This document shows, piece after piece, positions 35,490 to 45,218 of a stretch of DNA of 64,000 nt. Source of the DNA: Marinococcus halotolerans DSM 16375 (GTDB taxonomy: Bacteria; Bacillota; Bacilli; Bacillales; Marinococcaceae); assembly GCF_000420725.1 (NCBI RefSeq), contig NZ_ATVM01000001.1, positions 186,001 through 250,000 on the forward strand, in the 5' to 3' direction. Both the position numbers and the translations under genes were made by a program. Under the pieces are notes generated by a model that saw only the letters and a program-made list of their open reading frames with translations, was not told where the DNA came from and did not search any database. Each line of letters begins with the position of its first letter. Position 1 is the first letter of the stretch.

Positions 35490-36815
35490 TTATTTGGTTT
35501 TTGCCTTTGCTGGCGCGTAGGACAAATCGTACTGAAGAATGTCTTCATACGTTTCCCCGCGGACCACCAGGTGTGATTCCCCGTCTTCGGCGAAAACGAC
35601 CGGCGGACGCGGGAGGCGGTTGTAATTGTTGGCCATGGAATACCCGTAGGCTCCTGTGCAAAAAACCGCCAGCGTATCATTGGTTTTCACTTCCGGAAGC
35701 GGAAGGTTCCAGATCAGCATATCGCCGCTTTCACAGAGCTTGCCGGCGACCGAAAACGTGTCATCGGCTTTTTCATGGCCCCGGTTGGCCAGAATGCCTT
35801 CGTACTCTGCCTGATACAGCGCCGGACGAATGTTGTCGGACATGCCGCCGTCCACCGAAATGTAGCGGCGGACACCAGGGATATCTTTTTTCGAACCTAC
35901 GTCATATAACGTTGTGCCGGCATCACCGCTGATGGATCTTCCAGGCTCGATCCAGATTTCCGGCACGTCCATGCCGGTACGGAGCGCTTCCTGTTTGACC
36001 GACTGAATCATATCCTGAACGTACTGTTCCGGCGCGAGCGGTTCGTCTCCTTCCACATAGCGGATCCCAAAGCCGCCGCCGCAGTTCAGCACATCCGGCG
36101 TGAACTGCAGGTGCTCCTGCCAGTGCACAAACTGATCAAACAGTTTTTTAATAGCCATGGTGAATCCGCTCGTTTCAAAAATCTGCGAACCAATATGACA
36201 ATGCACGCCTTTAATGTTAATGGACGGACTCTGCTGCAGGCGGTAAATGGCCTGGTCTGCCTGTCCGGAAGTCAGATCAAACCCAAACTTTGAATCCTCC
36301 TGCCCGGTGGAAATGTATTCATGTGTGTGCGCCTCGATGCCGGGCGTCGTCCGGATCAATGCCTCCACATGTGTTTGCTGCCTGGCCGCCTGCTGCTCAA
36401 TCAATTGAATTTCATGAAAATTATCAATCACAAAACAGCCGATGCCAAGTTCAATGGCAAGGGCGATTTCTGCTTCGCTTTTATTATTGCCGTGAAAATG
36501 AACTTTTTCCATCGGAAAACCGGCTTTTGACGCCGTCATCAGCTCTCCCCCGGAAACCACGTCCAGGCTGAGTCCCATTTCCTTCGCAAGCTGCGACATT
36601 GCGACGCAGCTGAAGGCCTTGCTCGCATAGGCGACCTGATATGTGATCCCGTTCTCTTCAAAGGCCTGCTGAAACCCGCGGGCCCGCTCACGCATTAAAG
36701 CAACGTCGTACACATAAACCGGGCTTCCGTATTCATGCTTTATATCAACCGTGTCCACCCCGCCGATCTCCAGGTGGCCGTGTTCATTTATATGGTGCGT
36801 TCCATGAAGCTGCAT
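35490..36815 (-). CDS. lysA: Diaminopimelate decarboxylase
   Basis: This is the last step of lysine synthesis: meso-DAP to lysine, PLP-dependent. The 441-residue alanine-racemase-like fold has the PLP lysine in YASKAFSC near residue 62, the glycine-rich phosphate loop NCGGGFGIRY, the GPGRSISG-like EPGRSISGDAG and the C-terminal cysteine motif CESGDML plus AYGYSM. In B. subtilis the spoVA operon and sigF operon lie upstream; here pdp is the neighbour, 93 nt away with a terminator between. Confidence 0.96.
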   Translation of the reverse strand: MQLHGTHHINEHGHLEIGGVDTVDIKHEYGSPVYVYDVALMRERARGFQQAFEENGITYQVAYASKAFSCVAMSQLAKEMGLSLDVVSGGELMTASKAGFPMEKVHFHGNNKSEAEIALAIELGIGCFVIDNFHEIQLIEQQAARQQTHVEALIRTTPGIEAHTHEYISTGQEDSKFGFDLTSGQADQAIYRLQQSPSINIKGVHCHIGSQIFETSGFTMAIKKLFDQFVHWQEHLQFTPDVLNCGGGFGIRYVEGDEPLAPEQYVQDMIQSVKQEALRTGMDVPEIWIEPGRSISGDAGTTLYDVGSKKDIPGVRRYISVDGGMSDNIRPALYQAEYEGILANRGHEKADDTFSVAGKLCESGDMLIWNLPLPEVKTNDTLAVFCTGAYGYSMANNYNRLPRPPVVFAEDGESHLVVRGETYEDILQYDLSYAPAKAKTK

Positions 36816-36892
36816 ATTATTCTCTCCTTCGTTACTCCTCCTCGTTCATTTATTTTAGCACGCTTCTCAAAAAGACAAAAGCTTTATGCAAG

Positions 36893-36923
36893 TAAAGAAA
36901 CCGCGCAATTACTGCACGGTTTC
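36893..36923 (-). terminator. Intrinsic terminator after pdp
   Basis: GAAACCGTGC and GCGCGGTTTC form a stem with the pdp stop codon in its loop side, followed on the minus strand by TTTACTTG. It ends the nucleoside salvage operon. Confidence 0.75.
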
Positions 36924-38210
36924 ATAAATGAGGACTGGTTTTTCGACCGCAGCTTCTGCAATCGTAAAGGCTTCGGAAATTTTCTTTGCACTTTCGGCGC
37001 TGTCCTGGTCATTCACATGCATAATGGCAATTGTATCGCCTTTTTGCACAGCGTCACCGATTTTTTTCGTGAGCTCAATACCCACACTGTAATCAAGCAC
37101 GTCGTCCTTGGTAGCACGTCCGGCTCCAAGAAGCATCGCACTTACGCCGATTTCTTCAGCTTCAATGCCGTGCACATAGCCGGAGGCTTCCGCCTTCACT
37201 TCCACGCGGTGCTCGGCAGCGGCAAGACTTTCCGGATCATCTACAGCGGAGGCGTCTCCGTGCTGATTTTCCACGAATGCTTTCATTTTTTTAAGCGCGT
37301 CCCCGTTTTCAATTACCTCGAGCACCATTTTTTCCGCCTGCTCAAGCGATTCGGCTTTGCCGCCTGCAACAAGCATATAGGAAGAAAGCGTAACGCTCAG
37401 CTCGTGCAGATCTTCGGGGCCGTTGCCCTGCAGCGTTTCAATTGCTTCTTTTACTTCGAGCGCGTTCCCGACGGTCCGGCCGAGCGGCTGGTCCATATTG
37501 GAAATGACCGCCATCGTTTTACGGTCGAGTGACTGACCGATTTCCACCATCGCCTCTGCCAGACGCTTGGCTTCCTCCACTTCTTTCATAAAGGCGCCCG
37601 AGCCTGCCTTTACATCCAGCACGATCGCATCCGCGCCGGCAGCGATTTTTTTACTCATTACCGAGCTTGCAATCAGCGGAATCGAGTTTACGGTCGCCGT
37701 CACGTCCCGGAGCGCATACAGCTTTTTGTCTGCCGGAGTCAGATTGCCGCTCTGGCCTGCGACCGCAATTTTATGCTCATTAACAAGATTGACGAATTCT
37801 TCCTTAGGAATCTCTGTTTCGAATCCACGGAAGCTTTCCAGCTTATCGATCGTCCCGCCGGTGTGTCCGAGTCCGCGCCCGGACATTTTCGCCACAGGGA
37901 CGCCGCAGGCTGCTACAATCGGCCCGATGATCAGCGTCGTTTTGTCGCCGACACCTCCGGTGGAGTGCTTGTCCACCTTGATTCCTTCGATCGCCGACAG
38001 ATCAAGCTGATCGCCGGACTCTGCCATCGCATAGGTAAGCGCAGCGGACTCCTGCTGGGTCATGTCCTGAAAGTAAATCGCCATTGCAAACGCCGATGCC
38101 TGGTAATCCGGCACCTCACCTTTGCTGTAAGAATCCACAAACCAGCGGATTTCTTCTTCACTCAGTTCTTTTCCATCACGCTTCTTTGCAATAATATCCA
38201 CCATTCTCAT
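36909..38210 (-). CDS. pdp: Pyrimidine-nucleoside phosphorylase
   Basis: It phosphorolyses uridine, thymidine and deoxyuridine. The 433-residue protein has the family signature [17 protein letters not shown] near residue 110, the phosphate-binding [12 protein letters not shown] near 80, and the C-terminal barrel-sandwich-hybrid domain. ATG 38210 follows AAAGGGG. It is the last gene of the salvage operon deoB-punA2-punA1-pdp, which together turns nucleosides into bases and pentose phosphates. Confidence 0.96.
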   Translation of the reverse strand: MRMVDIIAKKRDGKELSEEEIRWFVDSYSKGEVPDYQASAFAMAIYFQDMTQQESAALTYAMAESGDQLDLSAIEGIKVDKHSTGGVGDKTTLIIGPIVAACGVPVAKMSGRGLGHTGGTIDKLESFRGFETEIPKEEFVNLVNEHKIAVAGQSGNLTPADKKLYALRDVTATVNSIPLIASSVMSKKIAAGADAIVLDVKAGSGAFMKEVEEAKRLAEAMVEIGQSLDRKTMAVISNMDQPLGRTVGNALEVKEAIETLQGNGPEDLHELSVTLSSYMLVAGGKAESLEQAEKMVLEVIENGDALKKMKAFVENQHGDASAVDDPESLAAAEHRVEVKAEASGYVHGIEAEEIGVSAMLLGAGRATKDDVLDYSVGIELTKKIGDAVQKGDTIAIMHVNDQDSAESAKKISEAFTIAEAAVEKPVLIYETVQ

Positions 38211-38239
38211 AGTATGGCCCCTTTACACCTTGCTGTTAA

Positions 38240-39055
38240 TTACGTATTTTTGACGATTTCCTTCATTAAAGAAATAAAAATCGGTTTGGTTTTAGCCGCC
38301 GTTTCCATCACTTCATCGTGGGATATGCTGACGATTTCTTCACCGATGGCCATATCAGTAATACACGAAACACCGAGTACGCGCAGTCCGGCATGCTGGG
38401 CCACAATTACCTCCGGCACCGTGGACATGCCCACCACATCAGCGCCGACGTTACGGAGCAGGATTAGCTCTGCCCGGCTCAGAAAGTTCGGACCGCCGAT
38501 GCCGCCGTAGACGCCGCGTTTCAAGTCAATTTCAAGCGTTTCAGCAGCCTGGAATGCTTTCCCGCGGAGTACCGGATCGTACGCCTGGCTCATATCAGGA
38601 AAACGCGGGCCAAGCTCATTGTCATTTGGACCGATCAGCGGATTGGATCCGGTAAAGTTTATGTGGTCTTCAATCACCATTAAGTCTCCTGGGCGAAACG
38701 ACGACTGCATCCCCCCGCAGGCATTGGTAACAAATAAAAACTCGGCACCGAGCGCTTTCATCACCCGCACCGGGAACGTTACCTCCTGCATCGAATAGCC
38801 TTCATAGTAGTGAAAGCGGCCCTGCATCGCTACTACTGTTTTTCCTTCGAGCTCGCCGAGTACGAGGCGTCCGGCATGGCCCTCTACGGTGGAAACAGGA
38901 AAATGCGGAATGTCTTCATACGCAATGACGGTGCCTGCTTCAATATCGTCAGCCAGGTCGCCGAGCCCGGAGCCGAGAATCATGCCGACTTCAGGCGCTG
39001 CACTGTATTTCGACTGTATATAATTCTTTGCTTCCTCTATTTTTACAGCGTCCAT
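38240..39055 (-). CDS. Purine nucleoside phosphorylase paralogue with altered base-recognition residues
   Basis: This 271-residue member of the trimeric PNP family is about half identical to the adjacent copy upstream. The phosphate and ribose elements are kept ([34 protein letters not shown]). The two residues that read the purine ring in this family are changed: the YETPAE block reads FLSRAE, so the base-contacting Glu (human Glu201) is Leu192, and the SN of ISCISN reads TD, so Asn (human Asn243) is Asp234. Asn-to-Asp here is known in human PNP to shift preference toward 6-aminopurines. The ATG directly abuts the previous stop codon. A nucleoside phosphorylase of different specificity is my reading. 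Confidence 0.85.
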   Translation of the reverse strand: MDAVKIEEAKNYIQSKYSAAPEVGMILGSGLGDLADDIEAGTVIAYEDIPHFPVSTVEGHAGRLVLGELEGKTVVAMQGRFHYYEGYSMQEVTFPVRVMKALGAEFLFVTNACGGMQSSFRPGDLMVIEDHINFTGSNPLIGPNDNELGPRFPDMSQAYDPVLRGKAFQAAETLEIDLKRGVYGGIGGPNFLSRAELILLRNVGADVVGMSTVPEVIVAQHAGLRVLGVSCITDMAIGEEIVSISHDEVMETAAKTKPIFISLMKEIVKNT

Positions 39056-39898
39056 TCAGGCATCCTCCTGTGCGATCCGGCGAAGGGTTTCTTTCATTAA
39101 TTTCAAGAAATCTTCCTGGACCTTTGATGTCGTATCCATGACTTCATCATGGCTCAACGGCTGGTCAAGCATACCGGCAGCCAGGTTTGAAATGCAGGAA
39201 ATGCCGAGGACTTCCATGCCTCCGTGAACGGCAACAATTACCTCCGGCACCGTGGACATACCAACGGCGTCTGCACCCAGCACACGTGCCATGCGGACCT
39301 CTGCCGGAGTTTCATAGGCCGGGCCGGTGTTTGCCATGTACGTGCCGCGCTGAATACGGATATTTAGCGACAGCGCCGCCTCGTCAGCAATTTTGGCGAG
39401 TCCCTTCGAATACGCCGAACTCATATCCGGAAACCGGGGGCCGAGCTCTGCATCGTTTTCTCCGATGAGCGGGTTAGCGCCGAGCCAGTTGATGTGGTCA
39501 TCAATAATCATTAAATCACCCGGTTCAAAGTCATGGTTCACGCCGCCCGCAGCGTTGGTAACGAGAAGCCGTTTCACTCCGAGTGCGTTCATTACCCGGA
39601 TTGGAAACGTTACTTCCTGGAGGGAATACCCTTCATAGTAATGAAAACGCCCCTGCATTGCCGCCACCTGCATGCCTTCAAGTTCACCGAATACAAGCTG
39701 GCCCGCGTGGCCTTCCACTGTAGAAACGGGAAAGCCGGGGATATCTTCATATTTTAGAACGACCGGGTTTTTAATTTCATCGGCCAGTACTCCCAGGCCG
39801 GAACCGAGCACGAGGCCGGTCGACGGTACGGCAGGGATGTTGGACTGAATGTATTGAACTGCTTCCTTGGTTTGCTGCTGGATACTCAAGTTATTCAC
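39056..39898 (-). CDS. punA: Purine nucleoside phosphorylase (PupG type)
   Basis: This trimeric 6-oxopurine nucleoside phosphorylase splits inosine and guanosine with phosphate. The 280 residues have all canonical pieces: LGSGLG near residue 32, [31 protein letters not shown], and the base-binding Glu196 in AYETPAE and Asn238 in SCISN. B. subtilis PupG aligns throughout, and pupG likewise follows drm (deoB). Its start overlaps the end of deoB by eight bases, and the diverged second copy follows without a gap. Confidence 0.94.
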   Translation of the reverse strand: MNNLSIQQQTKEAVQYIQSNIPAVPSTGLVLGSGLGVLADEIKNPVVLKYEDIPGFPVSTVEGHAGQLVFGELEGMQVAAMQGRFHYYEGYSLQEVTFPIRVMNALGVKRLLVTNAAGGVNHDFEPGDLMIIDDHINWLGANPLIGENDAELGPRFPDMSSAYSKGLAKIADEAALSLNIRIQRGTYMANTGPAYETPAEVRMARVLGADAVGMSTVPEVIVAVHGGMEVLGISCISNLAAGMLDQPLSHDEVMDTTSKVQEDFLKLMKETLRRIAQEDA

Positions 39899-41084
39899 CC
39901 TTCCTTTTTAATAGCGGTAAAAAGCTCGTGCCATACTTCGGCATGGACAGACGGAAATTATCCGCTACCGTGGCTCCGATATCGGCAAATGTTCCCCGGA
40001 TGCCAAGCGGTGCTGAGCCGGTGCTTTTGCTGTAGGCAAGCAGCGGCACGATTTCACGGGTATGATCGGTACCGTGATGGACAGGATCATTTCCGTGGTC
40101 GGCCGTAATAAGCAGAAGGTCATCCTCATGCATTGCTTCGAGCAGCTCTGGAAGCCGGGCGTCAAACTCCTCAAGCGCCTCTCCGTATCCCTGCGGGTCA
40201 CGGCGGTGGCCGAACTTGGCGTCAAAGTCCACCAGATTCAAAAAGCTGAGGCCCGTAAAGGACTTCTGCGCCGTTTCCGTCACACGGTCCATGCCGTCCA
40301 TGTTGGACGAGGTCCGGATCGACTCCGTCACCCCTTCGCCGTCATAAATATCGCTGATTTTTCCAATAGCAATGCTGTCGAGGCCTGCGTCTTCAAGGTC
40401 ATTCATGACCGTGCGGCCAAACGGCTTAAGCGCATAATCGTGGCGGTTGGACGTCCGTTCGTAGTTTCCGGGGGAGCCTTTAAATGGCCGCGCGATCACG
40501 CGGCCGATCATATACGGTGCTTCGTACGTCATCGCCCGCGCTTTTTCGCAGATGTCATACAGTTCTTCAATAGGCACCTCATCTTCGTGGGCCGCGATTT
40601 GAAGCACTGAATCCGCCGATGTATAGACAATCAGTTTGCCGGTCTTTTGGTGTTCTTCGCCGAGTTCTTCAATGATCTCGGTGCCTGAAGCTACTTTGTT
40701 TCCGAGGATGCCCCGGCCCGTTTCCTGTTCGAGCTGCTGCAAAAGCTCATCCGGAAAGCCTTCCGGAAATGTGCGGAACGGCTCATCAATATAGAGGCCC
40801 ATGATTTCCCAGTGGCCGGTCATCGTGTCTTTGCTTCGAGACATTTCTTCCATGTAGCCGTAGGAAGCTGTAGGCGCCGCTGATGCCTCTACGCCCGGAA
40901 TTTCCCGGATGTTTCCAAGACCGAGTCGTTCAAGGTTCGGAATTTTGATTCCATTCATGTGCTGAGCGATATGACCGAGCGTGTCGGCACCTTTATCCCC
41001 GTATTCTTCAGCGTCAGGGGCTTCGCCGATACCGACAGAATCCATAACAACTAAAAAAACGCGTGGATATTTGTAGTTTTCCAT
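39891..41084 (-). CDS. deoB: Phosphopentomutase
   Basis: It isomerises (deoxy)ribose-1-phosphate to the 5-phosphate, linking the phosphorylases to central metabolism. The 397-residue alkaline-phosphatase-superfamily enzyme shows the metal-binding start [16 protein letters not shown], the phosphoacceptor region [11 protein letters not shown] and the C-terminal DHGNDP...HTREIVP. The start is ATG 41084 behind AAAGGAG; a longer in-frame extension overlaps xerD and lacks a ribosome site. It lies 20 nt after xerD, as in B. subtilis (ripX-drm). Confidence 0.95.
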   Translation of the reverse strand: MENYKYPRVFLVVMDSVGIGEAPDAEEYGDKGADTLGHIAQHMNGIKIPNLERLGLGNIREIPGVEASAAPTASYGYMEEMSRSKDTMTGHWEIMGLYIDEPFRTFPEGFPDELLQQLEQETGRGILGNKVASGTEIIEELGEEHQKTGKLIVYTSADSVLQIAAHEDEVPIEELYDICEKARAMTYEAPYMIGRVIARPFKGSPGNYERTSNRHDYALKPFGRTVMNDLEDAGLDSIAIGKISDIYDGEGVTESIRTSSNMDGMDRVTETAQKSFTGLSFLNLVDFDAKFGHRRDPQGYGEALEEFDARLPELLEAMHEDDLLLITADHGNDPVHHGTDHTREIVPLLAYSKSTGSAPLGIRGTFADIGATVADNFRLSMPKYGTSFLPLLKRKGE

Positions 41085-41103
41085 TGCTCTCTCTCCTTTA
41101 CTG

Positions 41104-41991
41104 TTAGGCCCTTGGATGAGCCTGCAGGTATACATCTTTTAATTTATGGTTGGATACATGGGTATAAATCTGGGTGGTGGAAATATCTGCGTGCCCGAGC
41201 ATCTCCTGGACCGCCCGCAGATCTGCCCCGTTTTCGAGCAGGTGGGTGGCGAAGGAATGCCTAAGGGTATGCGGAGTTAATGCTTTTTCTATGCCCGCTT
41301 TGCCTGCCGTTGCTTTTAATATTTTCCAAAAACCCTGTCTTGAAAGCGGATTGCCGTGATGATTAACAAATAACAGGTCGTGGCGTTTGTTTTTCATCAG
41401 GGTACTGCGTCCGTGATGTATGTACGTATCAATAGCCTCGGAAGCCACTTTCCCAAGTGGCACAATCCTCTCTTTGTTTCCTTTTCCAATACAGCGGATA
41501 AATCCCATCTGCAGATGCACATCAGAAATTTTCAATTCACACAGCTCTGTAACCCGCAGACCGGTAGCATACATGCATTCAAGCATCGCCTGATTCCGTT
41601 TTGCAAAGGCCGTCGTTCCTTCGGCTGCTGTAAGCAGCCGCTCAACCTCCTGAGTGGATAACACGGTCGGGAGCTTTTTTTCTCCTTTTGGAATTTCAAT
41701 CAATTCCGCGGGATCCTTTTTTACTACCTGCTCACGCAGAAGAAACTGGTGGAACGCCCGGACCGACGACAAAAAGCGCGCCAGCGTAGCTGTAGAGCGC
41801 CCGGCTTCTTTTTGAGCATACAAAAAATCCACGATATCCGCACGCTCGGTGTCCGTCCAGGACTGCTTTCCCCGAAGCTGAATAAATTTTCTATAGTGTT
41901 CCAGGTCTCTTTGATACGACTGAATCGTGTTTTTGGAGAGGCCCTTTTCAACTTGGCAATAATGTATAAAATCCAGTACCTCCGTGGTCAT
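41104..41991 (-). CDS. xerD: Site-specific tyrosine recombinase XerD
   Basis: With XerC/CodV it resolves chromosome dimers at dif. The 295 residues have an N-terminal SAM-like core-binding domain (1 to about 90) and the catalytic domain with the first Arg in [25 protein letters not shown] and [15 protein letters not shown], including the tyrosine nucleophile. B. subtilis RipX holds the same place between fur and drm, so this is the housekeeping recombinase, not a mobile-element integrase. The small gene yqzK, present in B. subtilis between the two, is not seen. Confidence 0.94.
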   Translation of the reverse strand: MTTEVLDFIHYCQVEKGLSKNTIQSYQRDLEHYRKFIQLRGKQSWTDTERADIVDFLYAQKEAGRSTATLARFLSSVRAFHQFLLREQVVKKDPAELIEIPKGEKKLPTVLSTQEVERLLTAAEGTTAFAKRNQAMLECMYATGLRVTELCELKISDVHLQMGFIRCIGKGNKERIVPLGKVASEAIDTYIHHGRSTLMKNKRHDLLFVNHHGNPLSRQGFWKILKATAGKAGIEKALTPHTLRHSFATHLLENGADLRAVQEMLGHADISTTQIYTHVSNHKLKDVYLQAHPRA

Positions 41992-42100
41992 ACGACCGCC
42001 TCCTGCTTCCCAATCTTCCCTTCTAAGAATAGCATAGTCACTTATTACTAGGGAAGGGCGAATGCGGCAGTAAATATACCGCTTTCATTCTGCCGGACAA

Positions 42101-42136
42101 TAAAAAAAGCACCGCTTTTTGTTAAAAGACGATGCC
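42101..42136 (-). terminator. Intrinsic terminator after fur
   Basis: GCATCGTCTTTT pairs imperfectly with AAAAGCGGTGC on the minus strand, followed by TTTTTTTATT. Confidence 0.65.
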
Positions 42137-42146
42137 CGTACATGTA

Positions 42147-42635
42147 TTAATTCGTGTGCAGCGAAGCAGCCTCCGCACTTTCTTCGTTCTTTTTTGCCTT
42201 CGCCTGACAGCGGTGGCAGACCCCGTGGAATGTTAAACGGTGGTCCTTTACTTTAAACTGATAGTCTTTTTCTACAATCTTTTCGACCTCTGCAAGCAGA
42301 TCCTCCTGGATCTCATCAACGGTTCCGCATTCAATGCATACGAGGTGGTGATGGGAGTGGCTGGCTCCTTCTTTTCGCAGGTCATACCGTGAAACTCCGT
42401 CACCAAAGTTGATTTTGTCCACGACTTCAAGTTCATTAAGTAATTCAAGTGTTCTGTACACGGTGGCAAGACCAATCTCCGGCGCTTTTTCCTTCACCAG
42501 AAGATATACATCTTCTGCACTTAAGTGATCTTCTTCATTTTCCAAAAGCACCTGTACGGTCGCTTCCCTTTGTGGGGTCAGCTTGTAGCTTTGTTCATGC
42601 AGCTGTTTTTTAATACGTTCTACCCGATTTTCCAA
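42147..42635 (-). CDS. fur: Ferric uptake regulator Fur
   Basis: This iron-responsive repressor has an N-terminal winged helix (about 10-85, LTPQREATVQVL, ATVYRTLELL), the metal-binding HSHHH at 93-97, and two zinc CxxC pairs at Cys100/103 and Cys140/143. The length of 162 includes an extra acidic tail. The start is TTG 42635, about 8 nt behind GGGAGG. Position next to xerD matches B. subtilis fur rather than perR or zur. The promoter and operator signals upstream fit auto- and PerR-control. Confidence 0.94.
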   Translation of the reverse strand: MENRVERIKKQLHEQSYKLTPQREATVQVLLENEEDHLSAEDVYLLVKEKAPEIGLATVYRTLELLNELEVVDKINFGDGVSRYDLRKEGASHSHHHLVCIECGTVDEIQEDLLAEVEKIVEKDYQFKVKDHRLTFHGVCHRCQAKAKKNEESAEAASLHTN

Positions 42636-42675
42636 TTATCGCTACCTCCCTTATTCCTTCAAGGGTAATAAACTT

Positions 42676-42704
42676 ATTATAATAATTTTAAATAAGCCTG
42701 TCAA
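42676..42704 (-). promoter_or_regulatory. Consensus SigA promoter of fur
   Basis: On the minus strand TTGACA at 42704-42699 and TATAAT at 42681-42676 are separated by exactly 17 nt. Both hexamers are perfect consensus, in a strongly AT-rich spacer. Such a strong promoter fits a gene held down by repressors. Confidence 0.85.
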
Positions 42705-42712
42705 TATAAAAA

Positions 42713-42727
42713 CGATAACCATTCTCA
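42713..42727 (-). promoter_or_regulatory. Fur box upstream of the fur promoter
   Basis: TGAGAATGGTTATCG on the minus strand matches the 7-1-7 Fur consensus TGATAATNATTATCA at 11 of 14 defined positions. It lies 8 bp upstream of the -35 box. Confidence 0.65.
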
Positions 42728-42729
42728 GT

Positions 42730-42744
42730 TTAAAATGATTATAA
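42730..42744 (-). promoter_or_regulatory. PerR box upstream of the fur promoter
   Basis: TTATAATCATTTTAA on the minus strand differs at one position from the PerR consensus TTATAATNATTATAA. It sits 2 bp beyond the Fur box. B. subtilis fur is a PerR target, so this fits known biology. Confidence 0.65.
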
Positions 42745-42860
42745 ATAAATTGGCATGAAATTTGCATAGAAGCCTTACTTCTCCCGCAATTTCAGTCATT
42801 CGGGCGTTGATTATCAATGAAAGCCCTATGTGACAGATAAATGACGATATTCAATCTCAA

Positions 42861-43400
42861 TTACTTCTGATCGAGAATGGTTTTTACATACTGCACCGCA
42901 TACATGGTTTTAGCATCATGAATTTCTTCTCTTTGGATCAATTCATCCGCTTCCTTTAAGCTTACTTCCATCAGTTCAATAAATTCATCCTCTTCGGTTT
43001 CCGGTTCGCCGGCCTGCAGTTCGAATGCCTCGTACAGATGAACAATTTCATCTGCAAATCCGGGAGAGGTATAAAATGAAGCAATTTTCTGCAGCCGCCC
43101 TGCTGTGTACCCCGTTTCTTCTTTTAATTCCCGTGCCGCTGTTTCTTCAGGGCTGTCGGTACCTTCGAGTTTTCCGGCCGGTATTTCCACCAGCGGCTTT
43201 TCAAGCGGCTTGCGGTACTGCTTCACCATCACTATTTTCTGCTCCGGTGTGACCGCCACTACCGCGACCGCGCCGCTGTGATTAATCACTTCGCGTTTGC
43301 TGCTCCGTCCGTCCGGAAGCGTCACGTCATGCACTGATACATCGACGATTTTTCCTTCATATATTGTTTCCTTCTTCGTTGTTTTTTCTGTAAAATCCAT
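42861..43400 (-). CDS. nudF: ADP-ribose pyrophosphatase (Nudix)
   Basis: It hydrolyses ADP-ribose and related sugar nucleotides. The 179-residue protein has a complete Nudix box at residues 76-98: GKLEGTDSPEETAARELKEETGY matches GX5EX7REUXEEXGU. The ADPRase subfamily hallmark is the proline about 15 residues after the box (FYTSPGFADE). The ATG follows GAAAGGACG. B. subtilis nudF is in the same region, but there spoIIM and metabolic genes separate it from fur; here it is the direct neighbour. Confidence 0.92.
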   Translation of the reverse strand: MDFTEKTTKKETIYEGKIVDVSVHDVTLPDGRSSKREVINHSGAVAVVAVTPEQKIVMVKQYRKPLEKPLVEIPAGKLEGTDSPEETAARELKEETGYTAGRLQKIASFYTSPGFADEIVHLYEAFELQAGEPETEEDEFIELMEVSLKEADELIQREEIHDAKTMYAVQYVKTILDQK

Positions 43401-43555
43401 CGTTAACGTCCTTTCTGCATCGAATATGATTCATTCGTTTTAGTTTACCAGTCTTTAACTGTCTGTGAGAATAGTCATTTGCTTATTTTCACTCTTCCTA
43501 ATTATCACCAGATTTGCTACACTATCCAAGTAATCTGATGGAGGAGTTGGACCCC

Positions 43556-44386
43556 ATGAATATTTTTGAAGCTATTTTTCTAGGAATCGTCCAGGGCATT
43601 GCAGAATTCCTGCCGATTTCAAGCACCGCCCATATCATCATCGCAGAATTTCTCCTCGGCCATTCGATCCCCGGCCTCTCATTTGAGATCTTCCTGCACC
43701 TGGGATCAATCGTAGCCGTAATTTTTTATTTCCGCAAAGACATTGTTCATCTGATTCAGGTATTTTTCCGGTACATCGCAAAACGGCGCCGGGAGGACCG
43801 CCCTGAGTTTTTCCTTTGTTTGTACATAGTACTTGCAACCATTATTACCGGCATTCTTGGCATTTTCCTTGAAAATTCTCTTGGCAGTGCCCTGAAAACA
43901 CCAGTCATGATCGCTGTATCGCTAACTCTTACCGGCATTTTTCTCATTATCATCGAGCGGGCCTATACCATTGGCAGCCGTACAGTGAATGAAATGACGA
44001 CACTCGATGCGGTTATTGTCGGCCTGGCACAGACAGTGGCTGTCATTCCCGGCATTTCAAGATCCGGAAGCACGCTGATTGCAGCTTTGTTTTCCGGGCT
44101 GGACCGGGAGACATCGGTCCGTTTTTCATTTCTGCTTTCGATTCCTGTCATTTTAGGATCAACCGTTCTCGCCCTCGGTGACATTGCAGACGGCAGCCTC
44201 GCTTCTATAGGCGCAGTATCGCTTATTGCTGCATTTATCGCCTCACTGATTACTTCATGGCTCGGCATCGTCTGGCTGATTAACTTCCTGAATAAAGGGA
44301 AGCTCACCTACTTTGCGATCTACTGTTTTCTGCTTGCGCTTGTAACTATTTTATTTCTCGATCCGGGAAGTACAGTAGTCGAATAG
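43556..44386 (+). CDS. uppP: Undecaprenyl-diphosphatase UppP (BacA)
   Basis: This membrane phosphatase recycles the lipid carrier for cell-wall synthesis and gives bacitracin tolerance. The start is ATG 43556 with GGAGGAG upstream, giving 276 residues. Signatures are the N-terminal GIVQGIAEFLPISSTAHI (conserved Glu-rich motif) and the PGISRSGSTLIAALF motif near residue 165, with about eight membrane spans. Further upstream in-frame codons lie inside the ribosome site and are not used. Confidence 0.96.
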   Translation: MNIFEAIFLGIVQGIAEFLPISSTAHIIIAEFLLGHSIPGLSFEIFLHLGSIVAVIFYFRKDIVHLIQVFFRYIAKRRREDRPEFFLCLYIVLATIITGILGIFLENSLGSALKTPVMIAVSLTLTGIFLIIIERAYTIGSRTVNEMTTLDAVIVGLAQTVAVIPGISRSGSTLIAALFSGLDRETSVRFSFLLSIPVILGSTVLALGDIADGSLASIGAVSLIAAFIASLITSWLGIVWLINFLNKGKLTYFAIYCFLLALVTILFLDPGSTVVE

Positions 44387-44398
44387 TAGTTTATAACA

Positions 44399-44430
44399 TA
44401 AAAATCCAGCCGGGCCCGGCTGGATTTTGT
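44399..44430. terminator. Bidirectional terminator between uppP and crr
   Basis: AAAATCCAGCC and GGCTGGATTTT pair perfectly around GGGCCC bases between two convergent genes. Confidence 0.9.
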
Positions 44431-44436
44431 ATTTCA

Positions 44437-44937
44437 TTATTTTTTTACAGTAACTGTCGCTACGACGGTTTCTCCCGCTTTCAGACGGTTTTCACTGTTC
44501 ATCTGAATATTTTCAACCTGATCGCCTTCCGTGAATACGACCGGGGTGATTTTGCTGGCAGCTTTTTCACTGATCACATCCATATCAAATTCCATCAGCA
44601 GATCGCCTTCTTCCACGCTGTCCCCTTCGGATACTTTGCATGTGAAGCCTTCTCCGTCCAGAGAGACCGTTTCAAGACCAATATGAATTAATACATCCAG
44701 CCCTTCCTCGGAACGGATGCCGATAGCGTGCTTCGTTGGAAAGATTTGTTCTACCTTCCCTTTAACCGGGGAAAGAATAATTCCCTCCGATGGGTCCACC
44801 GCAAAGCCTTCACCCATCATTTTTTCTGAAAACGTCGGATCGGGAACTTCTGTAATATCAACGAATGCTCCGCTGACCGGTGATTTTATGGTAACGTCTA
44901 CAGGCTTTTGTTCTTTTCCAAATAATTTTTTTAACAT
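44437..44937 (-). CDS. crr: PTS glucose-type EIIA protein (YpqE-like)
   Basis: The 166-residue stand-alone EIIA-Glc domain has the phosphorylated histidine in VLIHIGLETVSL and its partner histidine in FPTKHAIGI. Stand-alone copies accept phosphate from HPr and pass it to EIIB domains of glucose, sucrose or trehalose permeases; B. subtilis YpqE is alike. ATG 44937 is 10 nt behind AGGA; GTG 44946 is the alternative. No PTS permease lies nearby, so its partner is unlinked. Confidence 0.92.
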   Translation of the reverse strand: MLKKLFGKEQKPVDVTIKSPVSGAFVDITEVPDPTFSEKMMGEGFAVDPSEGIILSPVKGKVEQIFPTKHAIGIRSEEGLDVLIHIGLETVSLDGEGFTCKVSEGDSVEEGDLLMEFDMDVISEKAASKITPVVFTEGDQVENIQMNSENRLKAGETVVATVTVKK

Positions 44938-45084
44938 GTCATTCACTTCCTTTTTATATAGTCACAACTGCGTTCAAGCTGTGCGGATGCTTTAGTAAGT
45001 GTAACGAACTTCACGCTCGCGCACAAACTTTCCGGAGCGTCTTTTATCATTACACTCCAGGGAAGACAGGATAAAACGCTCTTT

Positions 45085-45114
45085 TTTAAACGTTTATACA
45101 ATACGTTTTAAACG
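45085..45114. repeat. Direct repeat TTTAAACG, 22 bp apart, upstream of the carotenoid operon
   Basis: TTTAAACG occurs at 45085-45092 and 45107-45114, about two helical turns apart. The bases between also make an imperfect inverted repeat (TTTAAACGT / ACGTTTTAAA). The 44938-45218 gap is divergent between crr and the acyltransferase; nothing else in it is clearly a gene. Confidence 0.45.
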
Positions 45115-45218
45115 AGCAGGAATAAGGAATAGAACTCTATTCTAATTGTATATACCTTCTTTTTATAACAATTTAAACCTGAATTCCATACATACAGTCA
45201 AACACAGGGGGTGCGCAG

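Noticed and set aside
41104-41991. Tyrosine recombinase as a mobile-element integrase
   Set aside because: Its neighbours (fur, deoB) and sequence match chromosomal XerD; there are no attachment repeats, tRNA or element genes.
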